NCBI GenBank assembly: GCA_964447605.1
Contig: CAYUTA010000005.1
Coordinates: 18,474 to 82,473, forward strand
DNA length: 64,000 nt
Direction: 5' to 3'
Origin: CAYUTA01 sp964447605
GTDB lineage: Bacteria; Bacillota; Clostridia; Christensenellales; CAG-138
The notes below the pieces were generated by a model. The model was not told the DNA's origin. It did not search any database and was given only the letters and a program-made list of their open reading frames with translations. The first letter of the stretch is position 1. Every line of letters starts with the position of its first letter. The position numbers were made by a program, and so were the translations under genes. Positions 8,181 through 15,837 of the stretch are shown here, in pieces.

Positions 8181-8629
8181 CGCATTACCCCCATATCGCT
8201 TAATATCTGTTCCTGTTTTGCAAGCATAACCGCCTCATCCCGCGGCGTCATGTGATCAAAGCCCAGCAGGTGCAACGCGCCGTGAACCGAAAGGAAGGTC
8301 ATCTCGCGCCGCAGCGAATGGCCGAACGCTTCGGCCTGCTCGACGGCGCGCGGCACACAGATTGCCACGTCGCCAAGATAACCGTCCGGCGGGGCAAGCA
8401 GCGCCTCCCCCTCCCATGCCGGGAACGTCAGCACGTCCGTGACCGCATCCATGCCTCGGTAATCGCGGTTCAACGCCTGTATCGCCTGCGCGCCGGCAAG
8501 CAGCACGCAGACGTCCCCCGCGCGGCTCTCCGACGCGAGCGCAGCGTTCATGGCCGATGCAATCCAATCCGGCTCAAGCCTTTCCATAAGCTCCGGCCCG
8601 GCGGAGCCGTCAACGCGTATCTCAATCAT
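8177..8629 (-). CDS. ybeY: endoribonuclease/rRNA maturation factor YbeY
   Basis: YbeY is a zinc-dependent RNase of rRNA maturation and quality control. The 150-aa protein carries the signature HGALHLLGFDH (H-x3-H-x5-H), with the upstream RDYRGMDAVTDVLTFP region. The ATG at 8629 overlaps the stop of the 7TM-HD gene (ATGA). A longer frame to 8689 has a non-homologous N-terminus and is not used. It lies between the pgpH-type gene and cdd in a conserved operon. Confidence 0.93.
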   Translation of the reverse strand: MIEIRVDGSAGPELMERLEPDWIASAMNAALASESRAGDVCVLLAGAQAIQALNRDYRGMDAVTDVLTFPAWEGEALLAPPDGYLGDVAICVPRAVEQAEAFGHSLRREMTFLSVHGALHLLGFDHMTPRDEAVMLAKQEQILSDMGVMR

Positions 8630-10800
8630 TTCAGCTCCGTTCCCGGATAGCGGATACGCTCGTGCAGCAGGCCGCCAAACGTTACGCAAAAACTTTTTTC
8701 AATCCGGCTGATCTCGGCAAGCGTCAGCGGACACAGGGAGAGCTGGCCGTCGTCCACCTTTCCCTGAATGACCTTGTGCACCATATTGGCCACGTCGTCT
8801 TTTGACGGGTCGGAAAGAGAGCGCACGGCGGCCTCGCAACTGTCCGCCATCATCACAATGGCGCTTTCGCGCGTGGTCGGCGGCGTGCCCGGATACCGGA
8901 AAAGCCGCTCGATAACGGGCTCCCCATGCTCTCCGTCGGCCTCCTGCTGCTTGAGCGCCTTGTAATAGAAATACGCTGCAAGCGTGGTACCGTGGTGCTC
9001 GGCGGCAATCTTTCGTACGGCCGATGGCATGCGGTATTTGCTCAAAAGCGCCTCCGCATCCTTGGCATGGACAATGATATAGCCCGCGCTCTCCTCGGGC
9101 GGCAGCGTGTCGTGGATGTTATGCCCTCCGGTTTGGTTCTCTTTAAAATATTGCGGGCGGCGCAGTTTCCCAACATCGTGGTACATTGCGCCCGTGCGCG
9201 CAAGCAATGCGTTTGCGTTCACCGCCTCCGCCGCGCCTTCGGCAAGCGAAGCGGTCATCATGCTGTGGTGATAGGTGCCCGGAGCGGCGGTCATCATCTT
9301 TTTAAGCAGCGGATGGTTGGTGTTGGCCAGTTCATGTAGCCGTGCGTTGGTCACGATATCGAACACATTTTCCCACATGCTCAGCATGCCCACGCAAAAT
9401 ACCGAGAGCACCAGCGCCGCGGCGACGGTAAGTCCGGCAAACGTGACCGCAGCATTCCAGCCATCGCCGCGGATCATGCATCCGGCGGCTACAACAAGCG
9501 CGCCCGCGCCGCCGCCGAGCGCGCCCGCGCCGATGAGCGTGCCGCGCTGCTGGCTTTTTTCAGCGGCAAGAATGGTTGCCTGACCCCCGGCAAGCATCGA
9601 GGATAGCGCCAGCAACGAATCGCCCGTCAGCACGGCGGAGCCGCCGCCGCTGGCCAGCAACGAAAAAGAGAGCGCGAGCGTAAGGTTGGCAATCTGCGCC
9701 ACAGGGCGCGAAATCAGGATGGAAAGCAGCAGAACGGCAAAGACCGACGGCATGATGCGCGGGTCGATCAGATAGCACAGCCATTGCATCGCAATGGTGA
9801 GGCACAGCACGAGCAGCAGCAGTACCATGTCCTTATTGGAATGGAACACATCCGGCTCGCACATGCGCAGATATAAAAACAGAAGCGCATATGCGCAGAA
9901 CAGGTACAGCGCAACGCCAACGCCGAACGTACGGTTCGTGTTCCCGCCTTTGACAAGATCGAGCGAAATGAGCAACTGCATCTGTTCGGCGGTCACAACC
10001 TGACCCTGCTCAACGATGGTTGCGCCGCGTGAAATATACACCGGCTCCACGGCGGCCGCGGCCTTTTCCTTTTCCCGCGTGGTGGCGATGCTGTCGATCA
10101 CGGTGGTTGGTTTCAGGTATGCTTCAAAAAGCATCTCCCCCAGCGTTTTGAGCCGAACCGGGATGGTCGTAATCTGCAATTCGCGGGAAACGGCGGCGCG
10201 CACGGTTTCCAGCTCCTTTTCCGAAAAGCCCGCCCGCAGCCTTTCGGAAAGCTTTGCAACCACAAGCTCCTCAAGCTGCTGCAAATCCGCGTCGGCGGCC
10301 GCAAGCAACGCATAGCCCAGCGTTGCGTCCGTAACGGGAACGGGCAGCGCCGCCGTCATGGTCAGCAGCTCGTTTTCCGTAAGCACATTCTTCCAGCTAC
10401 GCGTATCCTCGATTGGAATCCGCGTGCCGTCGGCCGCCGTTTCAGAAGGCGCGCCGGATGCCCGGACGCCGTTTGCCGTGCTGCGGAAGCTCGCAAGCGC
10501 CGTAAAAAAACTTTTTGCATTGGAAACAAGGGAATCGGCAAGCGTCGAATCGTTGGTATAGACATTGGCCACGCCGTCGCGCGCCGCTTGCCGCCGCACC
10601 TCCGTAGCGGGCAGGTTTTCAACCTTGCGCGGCGCGGTGATGCTCTGCGCGGCAACCAGGTCCTCGGAAACCTCGTAGCGCTTCGGCGTAAGCGACGCAA
10701 TGCTCATCAGGCAGTTAAACGCAAACGCTGCGGCAATCACGATAACCGGGAACAGGCGTGCGCGGCGCTTATTCGGTTTTGCCTTTTGCACGCTCGCCAT
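8626..10800 (-). CDS. pgpH: 7TM-HD family cyclic-di-AMP phosphodiesterase (YqfF/PgpH)
   Basis: The 724-aa protein has an N-terminal membrane helix (about residues 18-38) and a long extracellular 7TM-HDED domain (40-300). Seven clustered transmembrane helices follow (about 305-480), then a cytosolic HD domain with HHSMMTASLAEGAAEA, the core YHDVGKLRRP and HIVHAKDA-type histidines, ending near residue 720. PgpH proteins hydrolyse c-di-AMP, the second messenger of potassium and cell-wall homeostasis. It sits in the conserved phoH-yqfF-ybeY-cdd-era operon, 12 nt downstream of phoH. Confidence 0.9.
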   Translation of the reverse strand: MASVQKAKPNKRRARLFPVIVIAAAFAFNCLMSIASLTPKRYEVSEDLVAAQSITAPRKVENLPATEVRRQAARDGVANVYTNDSTLADSLVSNAKSFFTALASFRSTANGVRASGAPSETAADGTRIPIEDTRSWKNVLTENELLTMTAALPVPVTDATLGYALLAAADADLQQLEELVVAKLSERLRAGFSEKELETVRAAVSRELQITTIPVRLKTLGEMLFEAYLKPTTVIDSIATTREKEKAAAAVEPVYISRGATIVEQGQVVTAEQMQLLISLDLVKGGNTNRTFGVGVALYLFCAYALLFLYLRMCEPDVFHSNKDMVLLLLVLCLTIAMQWLCYLIDPRIMPSVFAVLLLSILISRPVAQIANLTLALSFSLLASGGGSAVLTGDSLLALSSMLAGGQATILAAEKSQQRGTLIGAGALGGGAGALVVAAGCMIRGDGWNAAVTFAGLTVAAALVLSVFCVGMLSMWENVFDIVTNARLHELANTNHPLLKKMMTAAPGTYHHSMMTASLAEGAAEAVNANALLARTGAMYHDVGKLRRPQYFKENQTGGHNIHDTLPPEESAGYIIVHAKDAEALLSKYRMPSAVRKIAAEHHGTTLAAYFYYKALKQQEADGEHGEPVIERLFRYPGTPPTTRESAIVMMADSCEAAVRSLSDPSKDDVANMVHKVIQGKVDDGQLSLCPLTLAEISRIEKSFCVTFGGLLHERIRYPGTELK

Positions 10801-10812
10801 AGGCGCTCTCCT

Positions 10813-11787
10813 TTATCTCTTCCGATTCTCAAACCGCTCATAGGCGCAGATGATGCGCTGCACCAGTTCGTGCCGCACGACATCCTTGTGCGAAAGCCGG
10901 ATAATCCTTATGCCGTCCACGCCGTCGAGCACCTGCAGCGCGTGCACAAGGCCGCTCGTTTTTTCGCGCGGCAGGTCGATCTGGGTGATATCGCCTGTCA
11001 CGACCACGCGCGAACCCTCGCCAAAGCGCGTTAAAAACATCTTCATCTGCTCATTGCTGCAATTCTGCGCCTCGTCAAGAATGATATAGGCGTTGTTGAG
11101 CGTCCGTCCGCGCATATACGCAAGCGGCGCGACCTCGATGGCCCCGCGCTCCGTCAGCGCGCGATAGGTCTCAAGGCCCAAAAATTCCTGGAGCGCGTCG
11201 TAGAGCGGCCGCAGATATGGATCGACCTTCGTTTGCAGGTCGCCCGGCAAAAATCCGAGCTTTTCCCCGGCCTCCACAGCCGGTCTGGTCAGGATAATGC
11301 GCTCGACCTCCTTGTTTTTAAAGGCCAGCACGGCCATTGCAACGGCCAGATACGTCTTTCCGGTTCCCGCCGGGCCGACTCCAAACACCAACTCGCTCTC
11401 TTTAAGCGCCTGTACATACCGCTTCTGGCCAAGCGTTTTGCACTTGACCTGCCTGCCGCGGTTGGTCAGCGCAATCACGTCGCCCATGATCTTGTCGATC
11501 ATGTCCGCGTTGCCCTCCTTGGCCAGGTCGACGGCATACCGGATCCGGCCGCGGTTGATCGCATCCCCTCTCCGCTGCATATCCAGCATCTTTTCAAGCA
11601 CCACACGCGCCAACGAGGCCGATTCCTCCTCGCCCGCAATGCGAATTCCGGCACTGTCCGTATAGATATGCGCGCCGGTTTCCTCTTCAATCACGCCGAG
11701 ATTTTCGTCAAATACGCCAAACAGACCGACAAGCTCGTCCATCTGCTCAACCGGGATATTCATCTCGACCGTCTGTGTCTGCGTCAA
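10813..11787 (-). CDS. phoH: PhoH-family ATPase (YbeZ/PhoL type)
   Basis: This 324-aa cytosolic P-loop protein has Walker A GPAGTGKTYLAVA (about residue 130) and Walker B YIILDEAQN, with the arginine/sensor region TRFGEGSRVVVTGDITQ. An N-terminal KH-like segment covers about 1-80. In many bacteria PhoH/PhoL is encoded beside ybeY and is thought to be an RNA-linked ATPase or helicase that works with it. It is the second unit of the yqfD-phoH-pgpH-ybeY run. An 88-nt gap separates it from yqfD upstream, leaving room for its own promoter, which I cannot define. Confidence 0.92.
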   Translation of the reverse strand: MTQTQTVEMNIPVEQMDELVGLFGVFDENLGVIEEETGAHIYTDSAGIRIAGEEESASLARVVLEKMLDMQRRGDAINRGRIRYAVDLAKEGNADMIDKIMGDVIALTNRGRQVKCKTLGQKRYVQALKESELVFGVGPAGTGKTYLAVAMAVLAFKNKEVERIILTRPAVEAGEKLGFLPGDLQTKVDPYLRPLYDALQEFLGLETYRALTERGAIEVAPLAYMRGRTLNNAYIILDEAQNCSNEQMKMFLTRFGEGSRVVVTGDITQIDLPREKTSGLVHALQVLDGVDGIRIIRLSHKDVVRHELVQRIICAYERFENRKR

Positions 11788-11875
11788 AGCAAAAACTCCT
11801 CTTTTTTACATACATGCAAAGGTATGCCTGTACTCGTTTTTTACATATCGCCGCGCCCTTACGGCCGGAACGCCT

Positions 11876-13042
11876 TTACGCAATCTCGCGCTCCAGGCCG
11901 ATGGTTTCCTCCGTAACAACACAAACCACGGCGACGACTACGCCGTCGAACACGGTGGTGCGCCGCTGCTTATCCACCACCGCGGCATCCTTGGGGATTT
12001 TCAGATAAGCCAACTGCTCGGCCGTGGCGAGCGCAAGCTCGGTCTGCTCCTCGCGCGTGCGGGGGCGCACCTGTTCGGTGAACTCGCAGCACATGCCCTC
12101 CATAACGGTGATGGGCAGAACGCTTTCCGCAAACGGACGCGTCGTTACGTCGCGAATCTCATAATCTGCATAGGGCGGCGGCGTTTGGCTAAGCGTAAGG
12201 CCCCACAGCGAAATTCTTCGGTACGGCACACTGTTGCCGCTCTCGGCAAGCACGGTCTCGGTCGCTTCGGCCGCATACTCCGAAAAGTAGTACACCTGTG
12301 CGACGACGTTGCCGCGCGCATGCACGTTCATCGGCGCCTCAACGACCTCGTTGGTCTCCGGAACGTACTCGCCGGTAATCAGCACGTCGCCCGCGGCAAC
12401 CGCATCGCCCGCCTGAAACGGCGAACATCCCTCATAGACCTCGATGGTGCGGATCACGCCGTCTTTGACGGCCACCACGTCGCACGGCGTGTCCGGATCG
12501 ACCGCCGGTACGGACGGCTCCATCTCCGTAACCTCCACACAAAGGCTGCTGCCGATCAGCTCAAGCGAGACCCATGCAATGCGTTGGTCATACAGCCGCA
12601 TCAGCGCGCCGATATCCTCGAGATTCGATTCCGGATACGGACCAAAGCGGGTAATCCCCTGCTCCTCCAGCCCGCGGAGCACAAGCGCCTCCGGCAGGCG
12701 GTCGCAACCTTCCACGCGAATATGCATAATGCGCGTCGAGGCAAACGCCATCAAGCCGATTACGACAAGCAGGCCGGCCCACAACACCGGCCGGCGGCGC
12801 AGCCGCCAAAGAAGAAACGGCAAACCGTCGCGCGCAAGGATATGCACCCGGCAACCGCTTTCACGCACCAGGGGACGGATACGTTTAAAATCCCGCGCCC
12901 GCACGGTGAGCGAAAGCCCGCCTTCTGGAAGCCCGCGCACATTTTCCACCTGCATCCCGTTTGCACGCAGCAGGTTTAAAAAACGCGGCAGGTTCCTGCC
13001 CGTACATTGGATTATAACACACCCGTTTACGAAATGCCACAT
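11876..13042 (-). CDS. yqfD: sporulation protein YqfD
   Basis: YqfD is a sigma-E-regulated mother-cell membrane protein needed for efficient sporulation in Bacillus and clostridia. The 388-aa protein has a cytosolic N-terminus (1-85), one membrane helix (about 90-115, PVLWAGLLVVIGLMAF) and a long external domain containing the VKDGVIRTIEV and GEYVPETNEV segments. The start codon shares one base with the yqfC stop, so it is translated with yqfC, the usual pair. Confidence 0.88.
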   Translation of the reverse strand: MWHFVNGCVIIQCTGRNLPRFLNLLRANGMQVENVRGLPEGGLSLTVRARDFKRIRPLVRESGCRVHILARDGLPFLLWRLRRRPVLWAGLLVVIGLMAFASTRIMHIRVEGCDRLPEALVLRGLEEQGITRFGPYPESNLEDIGALMRLYDQRIAWVSLELIGSSLCVEVTEMEPSVPAVDPDTPCDVVAVKDGVIRTIEVYEGCSPFQAGDAVAAGDVLITGEYVPETNEVVEAPMNVHARGNVVAQVYYFSEYAAEATETVLAESGNSVPYRRISLWGLTLSQTPPPYADYEIRDVTTRPFAESVLPITVMEGMCCEFTEQVRPRTREEQTELALATAEQLAYLKIPKDAAVVDKQRRTTVFDGVVVAVVCVVTEETIGLEREIA

Positions 13043-13326
13043 CAGATACGCTCCTCATACGCCCAGCCCAGGATTCTGCCGCGCAGATAGACGCGCTCGC
13101 CGCCAAACTCCGTCAGTTCCAGCGATTCGCCATGGATGCGCACCACGCCTTCCGGCGTCATCAGCCGCACAAGCTCCTCGCTGTACTGCAAAATGCCGCT
13201 ATGGTTTTCAACGAGCAGATCGCTGCTGCCAAGCATGGTAAATTTCGGTACGCGCGCGTCGGATTCCTCCGGCAAATCAAGCGCACGCAAAATCCGCCGA
13301 AGCCGGTTTGAATTGTTTTTTGCCAT
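13042..13326 (-). CDS. yqfC: sporulation protein YqfC
   Basis: The product is a 94-aa basic protein of the YqfC family, found only in endospore formers and encoded directly upstream of yqfD. It contains PKFTMLGSSDLLVENHSGIL and a C-terminal VYLRGRILGWAYEERI. The frame extends far upstream, but ATG 13326 gives the family length (about 93 aa) and has a ribosome-binding site (AAGGAG). It is the first gene of the yqfC-yqfD-phoH transcript and is divergent from sigG. A sigma-E-like -10 (CATATGCT) lies 18-25 nt before the start. Confidence 0.88.
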   Translation of the reverse strand: MAKNNSNRLRRILRALDLPEESDARVPKFTMLGSSDLLVENHSGILQYSEELVRLMTPEGVVRIHGESLELTEFGGERVYLRGRILGWAYEERI

Positions 13327-13345
13327 ACCTTGCTCCTTTTTGCAA

Positions 13346-13376
13346 GCATATGTTCCGCGGGGGCTGGCAATGATAA
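13346..13376 (+). promoter_or_regulatory. sigma-F-like promoter of sigG
   Basis: GCATA (13346-13350), 15 nt, then GGCAATGATAA (13366-13376). This fits the forespore sigma-F pattern (GYWTA, 15-16 nt, GG-rich -10) with one mismatch. It lies about 36 nt before the sigG start, matching the known sigma-F control of sigG. The minus-strand CATATGCT (complement of 13345-13352) overlaps the -35 and resembles a sigma-E -10 for yqfC. Confidence 0.45.
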
Positions 13377-13411
13377 GAAAACAAGCTTTGAACCAATGAC
13401 GGAGGGATTCG

Positions 13412-14185
13412 ATGGCGATCAACAAAGTGGAAATCTGCGGTGTGGATACCAACAAACTCCCGATGCTTTCCGCAAAAGAGATGCGGCAGCTTCTGCTAAA
13501 GGTCAAATCCGGCGACGAGGGTGCGCGAGAGGAGTTCATTCGCAGCAACCTGCGTCTTGTGCTGTCCATCGTGCAGCGTTTTGCCAACCGCAACGAACAG
13601 ATGGACGATCTGTTTCAGGTCGGCTGCATCGGCCTCATCAAGGCCATAGACAATTTCGACCTGCGGCACGAGGTGCGCTTTTCAACCTATGCCGTGCCGA
13701 TGATTATCGGCGAAATCCGCAGGCACCTGCGCGACAACAACGCCATTCGCGTCAGCCGCTCGTTGCGCGATACCGCCTATAAGGCCCTGCAGGTGCGCAA
13801 CCGTCTGTCCGAAACCTGTGAAAACGAGCCGACGCTTGCGCAGATCGCCAAGGAGCTCGACATCACCGAAGAGGACGTTACGTTTGCGCTCGATGCGATA
13901 CAGGAACCCATCTCCCTGTTTGAGCCTGTGTTCCGCGACGATGGGGACGCCGTATTCGTTATCGATCAGATCAGCGACACCAAAACCAGCGACGCCAACT
14001 GGCTTGAAAGCATCGCCATCAACGACGGAATGTCGCACCTGACGGAGCGCGAAATGCGGATTCTTAAACTGCGTTTTTTCATCGGCAAGACCCAGATGGA
14101 GGTCAGCCGCGAAATCGGCATTTCCCAGGCGCAGGTTTCCCGTCTGGAAAAAAGCGCGCTGAAACAGCTGCAAAAGTTTGTGTAA
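13412..14185 (+). CDS. sigG: RNA polymerase sporulation sigma factor SigG
   Basis: Sigma-G directs late forespore transcription. The 257-aa protein begins with the diagnostic KVEICGVDTNKLPML, followed by sigma region 2 (RSNLRLVLSIVQRF, DLFQVGCIGLIKAIDNFD, FSTYAVPMIIGEIRRHLRD), region 3 (PTLAQIAKELDITEEDV) and region 4 (MEVSREIGISQAQVSRLEK). Length equals Bacillus SigG (260 aa). A good RBS (GGAGGG) precedes the ATG. It is encoded on the plus strand and converges on sigE. In Bacillus and most clostridia it follows spoIIGA-sigE in the same direction, so this is a local rearrangement. Confidence 0.95.
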   Translation: MAINKVEICGVDTNKLPMLSAKEMRQLLLKVKSGDEGAREEFIRSNLRLVLSIVQRFANRNEQMDDLFQVGCIGLIKAIDNFDLRHEVRFSTYAVPMIIGEIRRHLRDNNAIRVSRSLRDTAYKALQVRNRLSETCENEPTLAQIAKELDITEEDVTFALDAIQEPISLFEPVFRDDGDAVFVIDQISDTKTSDANWLESIAINDGMSHLTEREMRILKLRFFIGKTQMEVSREIGISQAQVSRLEKSALKQLQKFV

Positions 14186-14192
14186 AAGGCGC

Positions 14193-14214
14193 TGCGGCCC
14201 GTTTGCCTGCCGCA
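14193..14214 (+). terminator. weak hairpin between convergent sigG and sigE
   Basis: A 6-bp stem TGCGGC/GCCGCA with a 10-nt loop lies 8 nt after the sigG stop, followed by ACATACGATTTTAT. It is only a modest terminator candidate. The rest of the 150-nt convergent gap shows nothing clear. Confidence 0.3.
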
Positions 14215-14335
14215 CATACGATTTTATACAAGATGATGCAAGGTACAGGCGCGTTGCCCCGCGTCCGGCCCCGATCGTTCACGCCGCGTTGGCAATGTTT
14301 CCAGGCCGCAGGTTTGGATCGGTATGCACAAGCGG

Positions 14336-15046
14336 CTATTGCATCCTCTGAATATCCCGCTGCAAACGCTTGATAATCCGCTTTTCCAGGCGGCTGATAT
14401 AGCTTTGTGAAATCCCAAGCATGTCGGCTACCTGCTTTTGCGTGCATTCCGGCCGGTTATTGAGACCAAAGCGGAGCTCTACAATGGTCTTTTCACGCGG
14501 CGACAACCTGATGAGCGCCTGCCGCAGCAGCTCCCGGTCCACCTCGTCCTCCATGTCGCGGCTGATGATGTCGTTATCCGTACCCAGGATATCGGATAAC
14601 AGCAGTTCGTTCCCATCCCAGTCCACATTGAGCGGCTCGTCAAAGGAAACCTCCAGCTTCAGCCTGCTCGTACGCCTCAAATGCATCAGAATTTCATTTT
14701 CAATGCAGCGCGACGCATACGTCGCCAGCTTGATTCGTTTGGACGCGTCGAACGTATTGACCGCCTTGATCAGCCCGATGGTGCCGATGGAAATCAAATC
14801 CTCCACGCCGACGCCCGTGTTCTCGAACTTACGTGCAATATAGACCACCAGCCGCAGATTATGTTCAATGAGCGCGTTTTTTGCCTCCGTATCGTCATGC
14901 ATCAGTCGTTCGATCCACTCCTGCTCCTCCTGCGGCCCAAACGGCGGCGGCAGCGTCTCCCCCGAGTGGACATACATCAGTTCCTTCGCCCGCCGCATCA
15001 GCAGCCGCATGTAAATCCGTTCCAGTATCCGTTTCAGTCTGCGCAT
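14336..15046 (-). CDS. sigE: RNA polymerase sporulation sigma factor SigE (pro-form)
   Basis: Sigma-E is the first mother-cell sigma factor, made as an inactive membrane-bound precursor. The 236-aa protein starts MRRLKRILERIYMRLLMRRA, an amphipathic basic pro-sequence, then the processing region around ELMYVHSGETLPPPF. The sigma core follows: NLRLVVYIARKFENTGVGVE, DLISIGTIGLIKAVNTFD, IENEILMHLRR, VSFDEPLNVDWDGNELLLSD and region 4 GISQSYISRLEKRIIKRL. It lies directly after spoIIGA, whose product cleaves the pro-sequence, and its first 151 nt overlap the spoIIGA frame. Its ribosome-binding site (AAAGGTGG) is inside spoIIGA. Confidence 0.95.
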   Translation of the reverse strand: MRRLKRILERIYMRLLMRRAKELMYVHSGETLPPPFGPQEEQEWIERLMHDDTEAKNALIEHNLRLVVYIARKFENTGVGVEDLISIGTIGLIKAVNTFDASKRIKLATYASRCIENEILMHLRRTSRLKLEVSFDEPLNVDWDGNELLLSDILGTDNDIISRDMEDEVDRELLRQALIRLSPREKTIVELRFGLNNRPECTQKQVADMLGISQSYISRLEKRIIKRLQRDIQRMQ

Positions 15047-15824
15047 GAATGCACCACCTTTCGTCCGTCAATATCCCTCCGCCCACGATGGCGTCGGCGC
15101 ATTTCAGCGCCTGCCTGCTTTCGGCAACCATAGCGTCGACGCTGTGCCAATATCCCTGATACACGCGCACGTCGACGGGCCGCATAGCGCGCAGCATACC
15201 CTCGCCGTCCACCGTGCGGTATGGTACGGGCCGCCCCTCATATGGCGGCAACAGGCCCGGGCGGATTATGATAACGGGCAGACCGCTGATGGGTTCGACC
15301 AGCAGATTGCCCGTATCCACGAGCGCGTTTAAATCCAGCATACGGTCCGGCAGACGGACCATAAGCCGTATGCGAAGCGGGCGCTGCCGGATTGCGCGCA
15401 GCATGGCGCGGATCAGCCGCGGCAGCAGTGCGCAGCAACAGGCGGAGATCAGCGCCACACGAACGGGCACCGTACATACAAACGCGCCACTGCGGAAGTT
15501 GCCGCCAAAGAGCATTGCCAGCGCGAACATCACGCCGCCCATCAGGCAGGCGGCAAGATACAGGCAGAGCAGCGCCTTCGGATACGTGCGCGGCGTTTCC
15601 ATCAGCGGCAGCGCCATAACCGCGCCAAGCAACAGCTTGGGTAAAAATGCGGCCAGCACGGGAAGAACCGACATGGACAGCAGCGCGTAGACCGCGCCAA
15701 ACGCCGCGGCCGCCCACATCCGCCACGAAACGGGCCTGACCCCCTCCAGCGCATATGCCAGCCGCAGCATCAGCAGATTCATCATCAGGTTATCCAGCAG
15801 AAACAGCTCGATCGATACGCGCAT
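14895..15824 (-). CDS. spoIIGA: sigma-E processing peptidase SpoIIGA, with extended C-terminus
   Basis: SpoIIGA is a membrane aspartic-type protease at the septum that cleaves pro-sigma-E when signalled by SpoIIR. The 309-aa frame has about five N-terminal membrane helices (residues 5-145) and a cytosolic protease domain with the catalytic motif LVDTGN at about 165-170, then PVPYRTVDGEGML. The homologous part ends around ADAIVGGGIL, next to the sigE start. About 52 further residues (Ala/Gly/Thr-rich, no recognisable homology) are read out of frame through the sigE 5' end. ATG 15824 gives the family-like start MRVSIELFLLDN; an in-frame ATG at 15845 is less likely. It lies 13 nt after spoIIE. 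Confidence 0.85.
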   Translation of the reverse strand: MRVSIELFLLDNLMMNLLMLRLAYALEGVRPVSWRMWAAAAFGAVYALLSMSVLPVLAAFLPKLLLGAVMALPLMETPRTYPKALLCLYLAACLMGGVMFALAMLFGGNFRSGAFVCTVPVRVALISACCCALLPRLIRAMLRAIRQRPLRIRLMVRLPDRMLDLNALVDTGNLLVEPISGLPVIIIRPGLLPPYEGRPVPYRTVDGEGMLRAMRPVDVRVYQGYWHSVDAMVAESRQALKCADAIVGGGILTDERWCIHAQTETDTGTDLHAAADAAGEGTDVCPLGGDAAAAVWAAGGAGVDRTTDA

Positions 15825-15837
15825 TCCTTTCCACCGC

